Assembly (NCBI RefSeq): GCF_021130785.1
Contig: NC_060210.1
Location: 185,352,001 to 185,416,000 of the forward strand
Source: Homalodisca vitripennis
Taxonomy: Eukaryota > Arthropoda > Insecta > Hemiptera > Cicadellidae
Reading direction: 5' to 3'
DNA length: 64,000 bases
The translations under genes were made by a program, and so were the position numbers. Positions 1 through 13,123 of this stretch are shown one piece after another (positions within the stretch are counted from its first letter, which is position 1; every line of letters starts with the position of its first letter). Under the pieces are notes generated by a model that worked only from the letters and a program-made list of their open reading frames with translations, was not told where the DNA came from and searched no databases.

Positions 1-1
1 C

Positions 2-83
2 ATCAACCTAACCTTTTCCAGATTAGAAGGTTACGTGTTTAGACCACGTCGAGGTCACCAATATAGGAAAAGGTTGGGTTGAT
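2..83. repeat. Inverted repeat (hairpin) at the start of each 2.65-kb unit
   Basis: The arms at 2-19 and 66-83 are reverse complements with one mismatch over 18 bp. Inside them ACGTG and CACGT form a second short stem around a 7-nt loop. The structure recurs at 2677-2758 and 5309-5390. It could fold as a cruciform or hairpin; no function is evident. Confidence 0.85.
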
Positions 84-425
84 TCCTATTAAATAACAAA
101 ACTATACAGTACATGGTAACGAGATGTGAGTATAAATTGATATACTGTTCAAAATCTTACAATTTAGATAAACTGTCCTAGTAATAAGAAACCTCGTTGC
201 TAGGCACTGAACTATGTGAAAATAAGGCTACATATATTATTTTTAATATTATATATTTTCACTGTACTTTGCACCTGCAGCTCCACTCTCCCCTCTTCAC
301 ATCACCCATCACAGCGTGTAAATAAATTAATATAATATAAATTAATTAATATGTAATTTATAATAATAGTTATAGTTTTGTACCCAGTGGACTAATCGAA
401 CCTCTATAAATTATAAAACGGGTCT

Positions 426-622
426 TTGGCCCAACGAACCTTATATTTTTTATTTGCTGGTATAGGTTCGTTGGGCCATCGATCAGTGGTGTAATTGGAC
501 GATGAATTAATATTAAGCAATAATATTTGAAGAGGGTCGTTGGGCCAACGAACGTAAGTGAAATGAATCGTACGATGTTCAAAAGAGGGCCGATTACAAC
601 ACCAGGCGTTGGCCCAACGACC
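426..622. repeat. Palindromic-motif cluster, unit 1
   Basis: Four copies of a near-palindrome with core GTTGG(G/C)CCAAC lie at about 426-440, 465-480, 536-553 and 605-622. Most extend to CGAACC or GGTTCG arms. Both orientations occur with irregular spacing. The same four are repeated at 3101-3297 in unit 2. Confidence 0.85.
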
Positions 623-802
623 CACACCGCTACATTGGCTCATTTTAGTGGCCATATGTAGAGAATACTTCATTCTCCTTCTCGTTATAAGTCCCCTTGC
701 AAGGCAATGTTTTACGTTTTAAGCACTCCATTAATATGTCGTTTTAATGTTGTTCTCGAGATACTAATGTATGTAGAAAATATGTCATAACTGATAAAGT
801 TA

Positions 803-920
<118 letters not shown>

Positions 921-3100
921 ACTAAAAATAAAATATATTCATATTCGTAGGAGTATGTGCTATTATTAGTATCCACAAATGCTACTATGAGATGACGTTT
1001 TGTTTTTATCATTACCTGTTTAATATTTATATAACAAGGTTGATATAAAGTATAAGTGGTTTTAAATGTAACCCAATATTAGATTATTAAATTTCGTTGA
1101 TAGTTATATTTTGCATGGTTAATAAGAAGTAGGTGAAATATATTGGAATTTCGTGAACGTTGTTAGGCGCTTATGTTTTACAGGTTTAGGAATAATTATA
1201 ATATTAGGCCTAATATCATATAACGTCTTAACGCCATTTCAAAACCCGATTATATTTTCATAATAAAATGTATCGAGGATTATTTTGCATCTTAAAAACC
1301 TATTATTGTAAGATTTCTCAGGGTCAATAATCCTTAATATCATGTGAAAATTAATAATTGTTAAACAGTTATGACTACAGTTAGAAGCGTTATTTACATA
1401 TTATGTTATGGTGTTTGACATTTAACACAGGTTACATACATATTATTACACAAGAATGCAGTTTTAAGCGAATGCTATGTATAGTTCGATAGATGAACCA
1501 CTTTCACTTAAAGATATTTTGTAATAATTTTAATTTTTCATCTTAAATCTTTGGAATCAAACAGTTATAAAATGCAAATAGCATAACAAGACACACAATG
1601 GAAAAATATAACACAAGATTTATAAGTAAAGAAGAACATATAGTATTTGTCGATTATTACATTGCCAGTGCCATAAAATAATTAATTAAGGTTGACTGAG
1701 GTTATGAGCAGGACGTTATGGTGTTAGCTAAATTATTGAATTAATTCAATTTTAATAATTTCAATAACATGGATATTCTTTTGAAATAATCTATAATGAA
1801 TAACTTTTATAAACTACGAGATCAAGACTACTCCTTAATACAAACATGATGGAAATATTAAAAAAACATCGTTTTTTGTATTACTGTCGTGCTTTAAAAA
1901 ATAATTCTGTGTTTTAATTTGTAATCACGTCTATTTACAAATTTTGCTTATAAAAATATTTTTATTTCGTTTTCATACTGGTTACCCATAAGATAAATAT
2001 ATAAACATGTTTTCTAACGCTCAGGCAAATCCCATGACATGCATCATCGAACCAATGTCTCTTATGCAGAAATGAGGATTCAAGCAAAATTTCAAGTCAA
2101 TAATTAAGTTAATCCTCACAAACATCTATGAACCCACTCCCATTGACATGCAGAGGAAGTTGTCCGAAAAACATTTATGATCTTCAACTAAGCCCCTTGT
2201 CTCCAAGGGAAAGGGAATTAAATAATTATCGTCATTAATCCCAAGGAATCTCCATGTCAATTTTGTTTAAAATCCATGGGTCCCTAAATCCTCTATAACT
2301 GTCGTAAAGAAATGTGGAGTTGGCTCTAGAACTTCGTATCTGTAGTTCAACATTTGGACCATGTCAATGTTGGTTAAAATCTAAGAATTAGAACACCGTC
2401 CAGCAATATTGTTCGAATATGGATTTAGTTAGAGGGATTTACTATACTTGAAATAAGAAATAGGCTTTTGATATTATACATGTATGTGACAATAGTTCCA
2501 CATGGTTCGGTGACCCGTAACGAGGGTCGTTGTTATTATAAAGACAGTTTACTTTGTAATACTTCGAACAGTCTATCAATTATAATCAATAAATACACAT
2601 CTCGTTAACCTATATACAAGTGTTATAATAATATTTTAATAATAATATTATTATTATATATTTAAATATAATAGGCATCAACCTAACCTTTTCCAGATTA
2701 GAAGGTTACGTGTTTAGACCACGTCGAGGTCACCAATATAGGAAAAGGTTGGGTTGATTCCTATTAAATAACAAAACTATACAGTACATGGTAACGAGAT
2801 GTGAGTATAAATTGATATACTGTTCAAAATCTTACAATTTAGATAAACTGTCCTAGTAATAAGAAACCTCGTTGCTAGGCACTGAACTATGTGAAAATAA
2901 GGCTACATATATTATTTTTAATATTATATATTTTCACTGTACTTTGCACCTGCAGCTCCACTCTCCCCTCTTCACATCACCCATCACAGCGTGTAAATAA
3001 ATTAATATAATATAAATTAATTAATATGTAATTTATAATAATAGTTATAGTTTTGTACCCAGTGGACTAATCGAACCTCTATAAATTATAAAACGGGTCT

Positions 3101-3297
3101 TTGGCCCAACGAACCTTATATTTTTTATTTGCTGGTATAGGTTCGTTGGGCCATCGATCAGTGGTGTAATTGGACGATGAATTAATATTAAGCAATAATA
3201 TTTGAAGAGGGTCGTTGGGCCAACGAACGTAAGTGAAATGAATCGTACGATGTTCAAAAGAGGGCCGATTACAACACCAGGCGTTGGCCCAACGACC
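3101..3297. repeat. Palindromic-motif cluster, unit 2
   Basis: Copy of the 426-622 cluster carried in the second tandem unit, with no difference that I noticed. Confidence 0.85.
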
Positions 3298-3477
3298 CAC
3301 ACCGCTACATTGGCTCATTTTAGTGGCCATATGTAGAGAATACTTCATTCTCCTTCTCGTTATAAGTCCCCTTGCAAGGCAATGTTTTACGTTTTAAGCA
3401 CTCCATTAATATGTCGTTTTAATGTTGTTCTCGAGATACTAATGTATGTAGAAAATATGTCATAACTGATAAAGTTA

Positions 3478-3478
<1 letters not shown>

Positions 3479-3550
<72 letters not shown>
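3479..3550. repeat. (CA)n microsatellite, second unit
   Basis: Uninterrupted array of 36 CA dinucleotides, homologous to 804-918 but shorter and without the CC slip. Confidence 0.97.
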
Positions 3551-3552
<2 letters not shown>

Positions 3553-5307
3553 ACTAAAAATAAAATATATTCATATTCGTAGGAGTATGTGCTATTATTA
3601 GTATCCACAAATGCTACTATGAGATGACGTTTTGTTTTTATCATTACCTGTTTAATATTTATATAACAAGGTTGATATAAAGTATAAGTGGTTTTAAATG
3701 TAACCCAATATTAGATTATTAAATTTCGTTGATAGTTATATTTTGCATGGTTAATAAGAAGTAGGTGAAATATATTGGAATTTCGTGAACGTTGTTAGGC
3801 GCTTATGTTTTACAGGTTTAGGAATAATTATAATATTAGGCCTAATATCATATAACGTCTTAACGCCATTTCAAAACCCGATTATATTTTCATAATAAAA
3901 TGTATCGAGGATTATTTTGCATCTTAAAAACCTATTATTGTAAGATTTCTCAGGGTCAATAATCCTTAATATCATGTGAAAATTAATAATTGTTAAACAG
4001 TTATGACTACAGTTAGAAGCGTTATTTACATATTATGTTATGGTGTCTGACATTTAACACAGGTTAAATACATATTATTACACAAGAATGCAGTTTTAAG
4101 CGAATGCTATGTATAGTTCGATAGATGAACCACTTTCACTTAAAGATATTTTGTAATAATTTTAATTTTTCATCTTAAATCTTTGGAATCAAACAGTTAT
4201 AAAATGCAAATAGCATAACAAGACACACAATGGAAAAATATAACACAAGATTTATAAGTAAAGAAGAACATATAGTATTTGTCGATTATTACATTGCCAG
4301 TGCCATAAAATAATTAATTAAGGTTGACTGAGGTTATGAGCAGGACGTTATGGTGTTAGCTAAATTATTGAATTAATTCAATTTTAATAATTTCAATAAC
4401 ATGGATATTCTTTTGAAATAATCTATAATGAATAACTTTTATAAACTACGAGATCAAGACTACTCCTTAATACAAACATGATGGAAATATTAAAAAAACA
4501 TCGTTTTTTGTATTACTGTCGTGCTTTAAAAAATAATTCTGTGTTTTAATTTGTAATCACGTCTATTTACAAATTTTGCTTATAAAAATATTTTTATTTC
4601 GTTTTCATACTGGTTACCCATAAGATAAATATATAAACATGTTTTCTAACGCTCAGGCAAATCCCATGACATGCATCATCGAACCAATGTCCCTTATGCA
4701 GAAATGAGGATTCAAGCAAAATTTCAAGTCAATAATTAAGTTAATCCTCACAAACATCTATGCACCCACTCCCATTGACATGCAGAGGAAGTTGTCCGAA
4801 AAACATTTATGATCTTCAACTAAGCCCCTTGTCTCCAAGGGAAAGGGAATTAAATAATTATCGTCATTAATCCCAAGGAATCTCCATGTCAATTTTGTTT
4901 AAAATCCATGGGTTCCTAAATCCTCTATAACTGTCGTAAAGAAATGTGGAGTTGGCTCTAGAACTTCGTATCTGCAGTTCAACATTTGGACCATGTCAAT
5001 GTTGGTTAAAATCTAAGAATTAGAACACCGTCCAGCAATATTGTTCGAATATGGATTTAGTTAGAGGGATTTACTATACTTGAAATAAGAAATAGGCTTT
5101 TGATATTATACATGTATGTGACAATAGTTCCACATGGTTCGGTGACCCGTAACGAGGGTCGTTGTTATTATAAAGACAGTTTACTTTGTAATACTTTGAA
5201 CAGTCTATCAATTATACTCAATAAATACACATCTCGTTAACCTATATACAAGTGTTATAATAATATTTTAATAATAATATTATTATTATATATTTAAATA
5301 TAATAGG

Positions 5308-5746
5308 CATCAACCTAACCTTTTCCAGATTAGAAGGTTACGTGTTTAGACCACGTCGAGGTCACCAATATAGGAAAAGGTTGGGTTGATTCCTATTAAA
5401 TAACAAAACTATACAGTACATGGTAACGAGATGTGAGTATAAATTGATATACTGTTCAAAATCTTACAATTTAGACAAACTGTCCTAGTAATAAGAAACC
5501 TCGTTGCTAGGCACTGAACTATGTGAAAATAAGGCTACATATATTATTTTTAATATTATATATTTTCACTGTACTTTGCACCTGCAGCTCCACTCTCCCC
5601 TCTTCACATCACCCATCACAGCGTGTAAATAAATTAATATAATATAAATTAATTAATATGTAATTTATAATAATATTTATAGTTTTATACCCAGTGGACT
5701 AATCGAACCTCTATAAATTATAAAACGGGTCTTTGGCCCAACGAAC
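5308..5746. repeat. 2.65-kb tandem repeat, truncated third unit
   Basis: The first 440 bp of a third unit follow in register with very few changes. Similarity is lost inside the first palindromic motif, and a denser array of the same motif takes over. The breakpoint within the motif suggests that it mediated the rearrangement. Confidence 0.88.
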
Positions 5747-6055
5747 AGTGGTGTAATCGAACCTGCATTCTACAATTTAAATTGTTACTGCAATAGGGTT
5801 GTTGGCCCAACGAACCATATACGCTATTAGTATTTGTAAGTAAATTTTGTATCGTTGGGCCAACGAACCTTGATTGTAAATTTACTGTTTAAATTGTAAA
5901 TAAGGTTCGTTGGGCCAAGGACCCATTTTAGTTATGTTTTACTTTACGAAACAAATCGGTCCGATACACCACTGATCGTTGGGCCAACGACCCTCTTATT
6001 TAAAACTAAACTAATGTTTGGGTCGTTGGGCCAACGATCAGTGGAGTAATCGAAC
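5732..6055. repeat. Palindromic-motif cluster after the truncated unit
   Basis: Six further copies of the GTTGG(G/C)CCAAC near-palindrome, at about 5732-5745, 5800-5816, 5851-5868, 5903-5922, 5972-5993 and 6020-6040. Two are linked to a short companion sequence AGTGG(T/A)GTAATCGAACC. The spacers are unrelated AT-rich DNA, so the motif rather than a longer repeat is what recurs. Confidence 0.8.
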
Positions 6056-6060
6056 CAGAC

Positions 6061-7000
6061 CCCTTTAATAGATTAGATAATTCTGTGGAGATACATTTAG
6101 TGTCTAATTCAGAGTAAGAACTGGATTTAATAGATAACGGCCGACACTCTGAGGTAATATGTACAAATAGTGAAGCGGGTTTAGCTTTGGCTGCAGCCAG
6201 ATTATCAGATTCATCTAGGTGCATTACTAGTTTTGAGTTCCGAGCAAGTAAGTCATGCCCAATTATACATCTGTACATAAACTTGAAAGAATACCTGAAC
6301 AAGAACCTAGTGTCTGAAAAGTGAGAGAGTTAGACAGCCTAGTAACTTCTCTAATAGTGGAATAATAAGTTTTTAATTGTAATGTAGGTTTGCGGTGCTG
6401 TATCATGATTGGCTGAAACTCAACCAATCAGTGGCAGCTTTTTCATAATCCGACGCTCTCTTCTTTGTTGAAGTAATTTTTCATTTTGTTTATTACTCTT
6501 GGACCATAGTACAGATTTTTGCAAGTACCTTTGTTTTCCAAAAGCTGATGAATGGGCCTACAGTATATATTTTTTTTATTTTCCTCATTTAAATACTATA
6601 TTGGACCGATATAGACTGTTAATCATATTGTGGCATGTAGAGTTAAGTGCGTAGTTTTAACTATGAGTCTACTGACTTCCATAAGTTAATAGGATCATGA
6701 TTTTATTATTGTTCACTATCAAAATTGAAATGGTCTAATATGATTTAACAGCGAAGTATAATAAAGTATAGTAGGGTTTATATCTGGCTGGTTTATACCT
6801 TCCATTTGAACCAACACTGGGTACAGCAAAAACCGATGTGTTACTTAAAATAAATCTGGACAATCTTTTGGATGTCCAGGATCAACACATCATTAACCTC
6901 AAATGTTGAGATAATGGGGTGTAAAAGTAGATCAATAAGTCTATTCTACTGCAGAATATGACAGTTGGAGTTGGTGGAGCTCCCTAAATTTTAAGGACTC
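6061..7000. other. Stretch without recognisable gene
   Basis: A minus-strand open frame of 98 codons (6006-6302) overlaps the palindrome cluster at its 3' end and has no recognisable domain, so I do not call it a gene. The remainder is AT-rich single-copy-looking DNA with stop codons in all frames. Confidence 0.5.
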
Positions 7001-7039
7001 CTAGTCTGCTGTGACTTAAGAGGCTGTTACATACCTGTA

Positions 7040-8022
7040 CATTTGAAGGCGTGAAGAAACATCTCTCTCTATTGTTGAGATAAAATATAACATTTTCAGA
7101 TATTTCTGATCCAGAATTATTGAAATTTTCCACTGAAATGTTGAGAGACTGTTTATAAAATTGCTTCAACTCATCCTAATTCAGAAACTGATAATAAATA
7201 TAAGGATAACCGCATATCAGCTGATATAATGAAAAGACAAATTCAGATGATCAAAGCATAAACCGAATCAATATTTCTCCTTTAATTATTTTTTTTAATT
7301 TTTATTTTTAAACTTTTATAACGTCAATGTTAGTAGGCAGTACATTGCGTGCCACACTGTGGATAATTTCTAGTTTAATAATAGTGTTGGCAGGCAAAGT
7401 ATTTTTAAGGTGTACTTATAACCACTCATCTGTTCTTTTTTCTATTTACTAATAGCAAGTCTCACACAATTCTACCGTAATATTTATTTCAATTTCAATA
7501 ATTTTACAAGTACGACATTTTTATGAATCAGTTTTCAAAGTTTATACAACTTATATATACACATAATATATGTGCAGTATAGTATAAGAAGAAGCAAGAA
7601 TCTCTATTCATTTTACATTTCAATGGTTCATAATAGATCCAAGTCAAATCGGAAAATTGCGGATAAAATTCCAGATATTAAAAAGAATCAGTCGCACTTG
7701 TACCTGCTACTGGAAGGTAGCTAGCTGGTAAAGCTCATCACGAGTGTGACAAATGTAACATGAACGTGTCCAAGAGGAGCTGAACTCAGCATGCAAGACA
7801 CAACCGAGTGCAGCCTCCAAAGAATAGATGAGAGAAGATTATCTCTCATCAACAACAGCAGAGAACTAGTCAAACAAATCAAAGATTTATTTCCAATAAT
7901 GGATACGAGTACTGATACTTAACGAAACTAAAGTTAAATCTGCAAGCAGGAGGGTAATGAAATAAGGTCAATACTTTTTTTGTGTTTCTATTTATGTTGT
8001 ACAATAAACAGCATATCCTTAT
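7040..8022 (+). repeat. Y-block repeat, left part (interrupted by hAT)
   Basis: About 1 kb homologous to 36290-37030 and, in part, to 38040-38530 and 51790-52210; reverse-complement copies occur at about 21.0-21.7, 32.8-33.2, 45.4-45.7 and 48.2-48.6 kb. It contains a conserved hairpin at about 7827-7850 (8-bp arms, GATGAGAG/CTCTCATC). The repeat stops exactly at the hAT insertion and resumes at 12702. A short minus-strand open frame (6984-7169) recurs in degraded form elsewhere and may be a remnant of an element-coded protein. Confidence 0.75.
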
Positions 8023-8052
8023 CAGGCCCCCGGCCAGGGGGGGCCCCCAAAT
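8023..8052 (+). repeat. hAT left terminal inverted repeat
   Basis: Starts CAGGCCCCCGGCCAGG and runs into a G/C homopolymer-rich stretch. It pairs imperfectly with the right end; the outer 7 bp match perfectly. Confidence 0.85.
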
Positions 8053-8566
8053 GAAGGTGGAAAAATTGAAAATGAAATTAAAGTTTATGTGAAATTTATT
8101 GATTACTGTAGGGTCGTAGGGATATTTCATCGAATCATCAAAATGTCTTTATAAAAAAATATTTAAATAGCTTTTCAATATAAAATAATGGACAGATATT
8201 GTTCTCACAGACATTTCGTAACAAAAATAGACAGACTATCAATCAGCCTGTCAGTTGTTACGCAATTAAAGAAATGCAGTTTGCACTTTTAGTTCACCTT
8301 ACTCCCCCATCCCCAACAGTAATAAACTCGTCCTGACGTCGACGTGACGTAGACGGCTCCGTCTGCCGACTGCCTCTGCCACAGCTGACAGACGACAGTG
8401 AGAGTGACTACGACTAGTGAGCTAGTGACAGACAGCCCGGATAAGGTTATGTTATGTTGATGGTAAACTAACACCAAAAACTGACGTTTTGGCGTTCGTC
8501 CGTTACTCGTTTGTTACGGTGTTAAAGTGTTATACAATTTGTATTCTTATTCTTGTATTTGTTAAA

Positions 8567-11500
8567 ATGAAAAGAAGCTATCAAAGTGGGGCAAAGAAAA
8601 GGCAAGACAAGAAGAAAAGAGAAGAGGATGCTTCAAAGTGTTCTTCCACCCTATCTGCTTGGTTATGTCCTACTACTAGTACTACTACAACTAAAAGTAC
8701 TAATGTCACATCTACATCTAGTACTGAAACTAGACCAATAATTGGTGAGTGGTTTGAATTTAGATACGGTATTTAGGCCTAATTAATTAGCTTGGCCAAT
8801 AACTATATAATTAATATCTTAAAATTTAACTATGTTAAAATTAACTGTGTTAAAATTTAACTAGAGTTTGGATGTTTGATTGAGTTTAGACCACTGTGTC
8901 TGACTCAGACTGCAATCTATTCTAATCTAATAAGCAATGTTTGTTTGTGAATTTATCACTAGTCATATATAGGCTACATATTACCTACTATTGTGTAGTG
9001 GTCATTTAATTTTTTATGTGATTTTTATGATTCCTTGGGTTTCTACTTCTTTCTGTGTAGGTATTTTATTTGTTTATACATGTACAGCAGCACAGCATGA
9101 ATATCTATCATAGTAATTTTATATCTTTTTGTGATAATATGATGTAAAAAATGCACCACACTCGCTTGCACATTCATTATTTATGAGGCCATGTATCTAC
9201 TCTTTTTATATTTTTTTATATATTTTTATATATTTTATTATATCTTTACAATGTTATTAAAATTGGCTTTAAATTATATGTTATATGTAACTTAATGTTA
9301 TTTTGACTTGCTATTTTTTATTGCAGCCTCAGTCCCAGGAAATGAGATTGAAGAGGAAGTTACAGCTCAAGATAACGCTGAAGAAAGTATTGATGAAGAA
9401 GTAACATGCCTAGGGCTAGGGCATCAACAAGAAAATTGTGCCAAACCTCCAACAAGTCCTACGTCAAGCAGTGAACTGATCGGCGTAAATGATCAAGTAA
9501 GTAGACATGCCAAGTACAGAATACTTATATTATATTTTTCAACATAACAACATATGCTGTTTTATCGCCCTAAACATGGAATCCCTACGATAAAATATTC
9601 CATGGTTACATGGAAGTAAACAGTATTACTTCCATGTAAACATGGAATTACAGTAAGTCCCTATTGTTATGATCATGTTTGTAAGAAAAAAATACTAATG
9701 CATTGCAATCTACTTACAGGTGGAATGTAGCCGGACGAATAAAATTAATGAAACTTGTTTAAACGCCGGAGAACCCCATTTTCCAGACCAGATCATCGAT
9801 CCAGAGGTGAAAAAACGAATTATTGAATTAGGACTAGGACCCTATCAACCGGTTGGCCCATTTCCATATGATGGAAAACAAGGTAGGTCCTTTTCAGACA
9901 ATTATTTTACCCTGAAGTCAAAGTCTGGGCTCAAACTGAAAAGAACTTGGTTGTGCTATTCGTCCAAATTGGATTGTGTTTATTGCCAACCTTGCTGGTT
10001 GTTTCCCCAGAAAGGACCTGTAGGAGGATGGGATTCAGGATTAAGGGACTGGAAACATTTGTCTGATCGCATAAAGACACATGAGAATTCACAGCACCAT
10101 GCTGATTCCTGCTTGGTTTATGAGCAATGGCGACGTCATGGCTCAATAGACGATGCACTAGAAAAAGGTTTGAAGGAGGAGCGGAATTTTTGGAGGAAAG
10201 TTTTGAAGAGGGTCTTAGATGTCTCCCTTATGTTGGCAACATGCAACCTTCCTTTTCGTGGAGACAGTTGGCATATCACTGATAGAAATAAAGGTAATTT
10301 TCTATCATTGATTGAATTGCTGTCAAAATATGACACTATCCTAGAAGATCTAATTACAAGGCCAAGTGGTACTGTTAATTATCTCAGTCCAACAATTCAG
10401 AATGAAATTATTTCTCTGATGGCTAGTGAAGTGCTTAGTGGAATTAAAGAAGAGCTTTTGAGTGCGCCTTTTTTCTCCATAATTTACGACACAACACAAG
10501 ATGTAAGTAAAGTAGATCAGCTAAGCGAAGTTTTTCGCTATGTAAAGATTGACCATGACCAACTCGGAAAACCTTGTGAGTTGAGAATTTGTGAAACGTT
10601 TACATCTTTCACAGCAGTTACTGACCAAACCGCTTCGGGGCTAGAAGACGTCATCATAAAATCAATTTCAGAAAAAGGCCTTGACATAACAAAATGCAGA
10701 GGACAAGGATACGATGGTGCATCGGTCATGAGTGGTGTGTATAATGGAGTACAAAAGAGAATCCAAGAACTTGCACCCCATGCCTATTTCATTCACTGTG
10801 CCAGCCATAATTTGAATCTGGTTCTTAAAGATGCCGTTGAATGCAATCGAGAAATAGCACAATTTTTTGAGACGGTGCAAAATATTTACAGTTTTTTTGG
10901 CCACAGCATTGTTCGGTGGCAAGAACTAAAAGTCGTTTCTGGTTGTACAGAGAATCCGAAGGCTCCTGTTCCTAAAGACAAGGTAACATTAAAGACTTAA
11001 ACCCTACACGTTGGGCAGGGAGATATGAAGCTGTGTACGCTTTAAAGGAAAGGTTCGGTGATGTAATGAAAGCCTTAAATAAAATAATTTTGACAAGCAA
11101 AAAGCCAAAGGAAAGGAATGAAGCTGAGGGGCTCAAAAAAAGGTTAGAATCTTTTAGTTTTGTTTTGCTCTTGACTGTCCAGTGCAAAATATTAGGGGAA
11201 ATAAACATTGCCTCAAAATCCTTAAAAACGGAATCTATTGATTTAATGACAGCGTACGATCTCCTAGGCAATGCTTTATTGAAAGTAACCGAACTTCGTT
11301 GGTCCTTTGAAGAAGTCTGTAGTGAAGCAGAAGAAGTATGTTCAAAATGGGGGATTACGATTACCCATGAATTTATTGGCCAACTTGCAAGAAAGGTAAA
11401 AAAGCACTTTGATGAACTTTGTGAAGACCAAAGACTGACAGATCCTAAAAGCAATTTCAGAGTGACAATATTCTTCCCAATGGTTGATACTATAGTGTCA

Positions 11501-12005
11501 CAAATTGACAACCGTTTTAAAGGCATGAAGCAAGTGATTGATGCCTAAAATTGTTCACCCTTCTTTCCTGGCCTCATGTTCAGATGAAGAACTGCGTTGT
11601 GAAGCTGATAATTTTGTAAGCAGATTTTCAGATGATGTAACGCCATTGTTCAAAGCTCAGATTTTATCAGTAAGGAATGCTTTTCAATCCAAATTAAAGG
11701 ATTTCAAAGAAGTAAAAGAAGTTGCAAATCTCCTACTCATTGAAAACAGTTCCCTAGCATCAACCTACCCGGATGTACTAACAGCATGCTTTATGTACCT
11801 CACAGTCCCTGTGACAGTAGCCAAAGCAGAGAGATCATTCTCAAAATTAAAACTCATCAAAAACTACCTGCGAAGCTCCATGTCCCAACAACGTCTCACT
11901 GATTTGGCTCTTTTGTCTATTGAAAATGACAGAGCCCGAAAAATAGATTTTGACCGAATTATTGATGTTTTTGCTAGTGTCAAGTCAAGAAGAAAGTCTT
12001 TTTAG
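8567..12005 (+). pseudogene. hAT transposase (TTF zinc finger, C-terminal dimerisation domain), two frameshifts
   Basis: Cut-and-paste transposase of a hAT element, nearly complete (about 880 codons when the exons are added). Inferred exons are 8567-8744, 9327-9496 and 9720-12005. The donors (G|GTGAGT, CAA|GTAAGT) and acceptors (TTGCAG, TTACAG) are canonical, and codon phase is kept across both junctions. The basic N terminus (MKRSYQSGAKKR) is typical of this lineage. Exon 3 has a TTF-type zinc finger with cysteines at exon residues 79, 86, 89 and 92, then a DDE core including the IIYDTT and RGQGYDGASVM motifs and HCASHNLNLVL. The C-terminal dimerisation region (VAKAERSFSKLKLIKN) is present. 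The frame is lost at about 10990 (just before NPTRW) and again at about 11540; each is a one- or two-base change. There is no other nonsense codon, so inactivation looks recent. Confidence 0.92.
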
Positions 12006-12644
12006 TAAGTTCAGTTGCATTCTCACTATCAAACTAGTTGGGCAATTTTAAACTTGAGAATGAGTGGGTATTACCACCATTGATCATATATAATTAATGG
12101 TATTACCAGTATTACCATAAACACCATAAATAAATATATAATTTATTGTGTATTCAAAGGTATTACATAATTAATGATATTACTTGTATGTTTATCTACT
12201 AAACTACATTGCTTGGATGTAGGCCTAAGAAGAGACTAAAAAGTTTTAAGACATCAGCACTTATGTCTTTATTTATTTATTATCTATTGTGAATAAAATT
12301 TGAAAAAATAATTGTTTTTCATTTTCCTTTCAGCACTATAAATAGAATACCAATCACAATGGTAAGCTGAAAAAATAATGGCTCTAAAAACCAAACTAAT
12401 GGCACCAGGGCCAGAAGTCATACAAATTTGCATATAAAATCATTACCAGTTTATGACTTACCGTAGAAATTTGTAAACATAGTTTAAGCAAACAATTAAG
12501 TATTATAGATTTAATAAGAAAAAAAGGTAATAATAATAATAATAGGATAATAATAAAAAAATGCACATAAATTCTAAGCCTAAAGATCCAATTACTGTAT
12601 GCTTATATCTATTAATTAAAAAAAGTGCGAAATATATAACAAAG

Positions 12645-12701
12645 GGGGGCCCCGAATGGACTTTCTGCCCCGGGGCCTCCAAGGGCCTAGCTACGGGCCT
12701 G
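12645..12701 (-). repeat. hAT right terminal inverted repeat
   Basis: Read on the minus strand it starts CAGGCCCGTAGCTAGG, matching the left end over the outer 7 bp and loosely further in. It is followed at once by the second ATCCTTAT target duplication. Confidence 0.85.
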
Positions 12702-13123
12702 ATCCTTATAAGTAACTTACATCCAATACAGAAAAGTATAATTTTTTATCATAGTTCTTTATTTTTATTTTATTTGAGTCAAAATATCCATTAATTTCAT
12801 GAAAATAAAACAACAACCCTGCACCTAGCGGACCGAGTAAAAACTAACTCCACCAGCAACCTGGTGGCCAAGAACTGAACTATTAATATAGATCACCTGT
12901 TATCAAATGACAAGAGAAATTCTGTTACAAACTTATTAATACTGAGTTTGGAACCAAAATCTCACTACGTAAATGACTTATGAATTAAATCCCAGTGATT
13001 GTATACAGCCTGAACATCGTAGTAAGTTACCGATACCTGTTTACCACAATGTTGTACCTTTCCTCTTCGTCATCCATCTATATAAAGTATGGGTTCCCTT
13101 CCAAATTACAATAACAAATATGT
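12702..13123 (+). repeat. Y-block repeat resumed after hAT
   Basis: Continues the 7040-8022 repeat. It matches 37030-37420 and 38530-38957 directly, and reverse-complement copies at about 20.9-21.2, 32.5-32.8, 44.9-45.2 and 47.8-48.1 kb. It carries the recurring stretch around 'ccctgcacctagcggac'. Confidence 0.8.

Larger units (their letters stand above)
2676..5307. repeat. 2.65-kb tandem repeat, unit 2
   Basis: Second full unit, 43 bp shorter than unit 1, mostly because its CA array is 72 rather than about 115 bp. It carries the same initial inverted repeat and palindrome cluster, and ends with the same TA-rich stretch leading into the next unit. Like unit 1 it holds no supported gene. Confidence 0.93.
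8023..12701 (+). mobile_element. hAT DNA transposon, non-autonomous by frameshift
   Basis: A 4,679-bp element flanked by an exact 8-bp direct repeat, ATCCTTAT, at 8015-8022 and 12702-12709. It begins CAGGCCC and ends GGGCCTG, with GC-rich imperfect inverted termini of about 30 bp in a very AT-rich setting. An 8-bp target duplication with short CAG-type inverted ends is the hallmark of the hAT superfamily. The interior holds a spliced transposase gene of the ZMYM1-like/TTF-zinc-finger hAT lineage. Removing the element and one copy of the duplication restores a sequence matching the uninterrupted Y repeat at about 37010-37040, so the ends are well supported. Confidence 0.95.

Noticed and set aside
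370..673. 85- and 89-codon minus-strand ORFs repeated at 3045-3348
   Set aside because: They span the palindrome cluster, overlap each other in two frames, and recur only because the 2.65-kb unit is duplicated.
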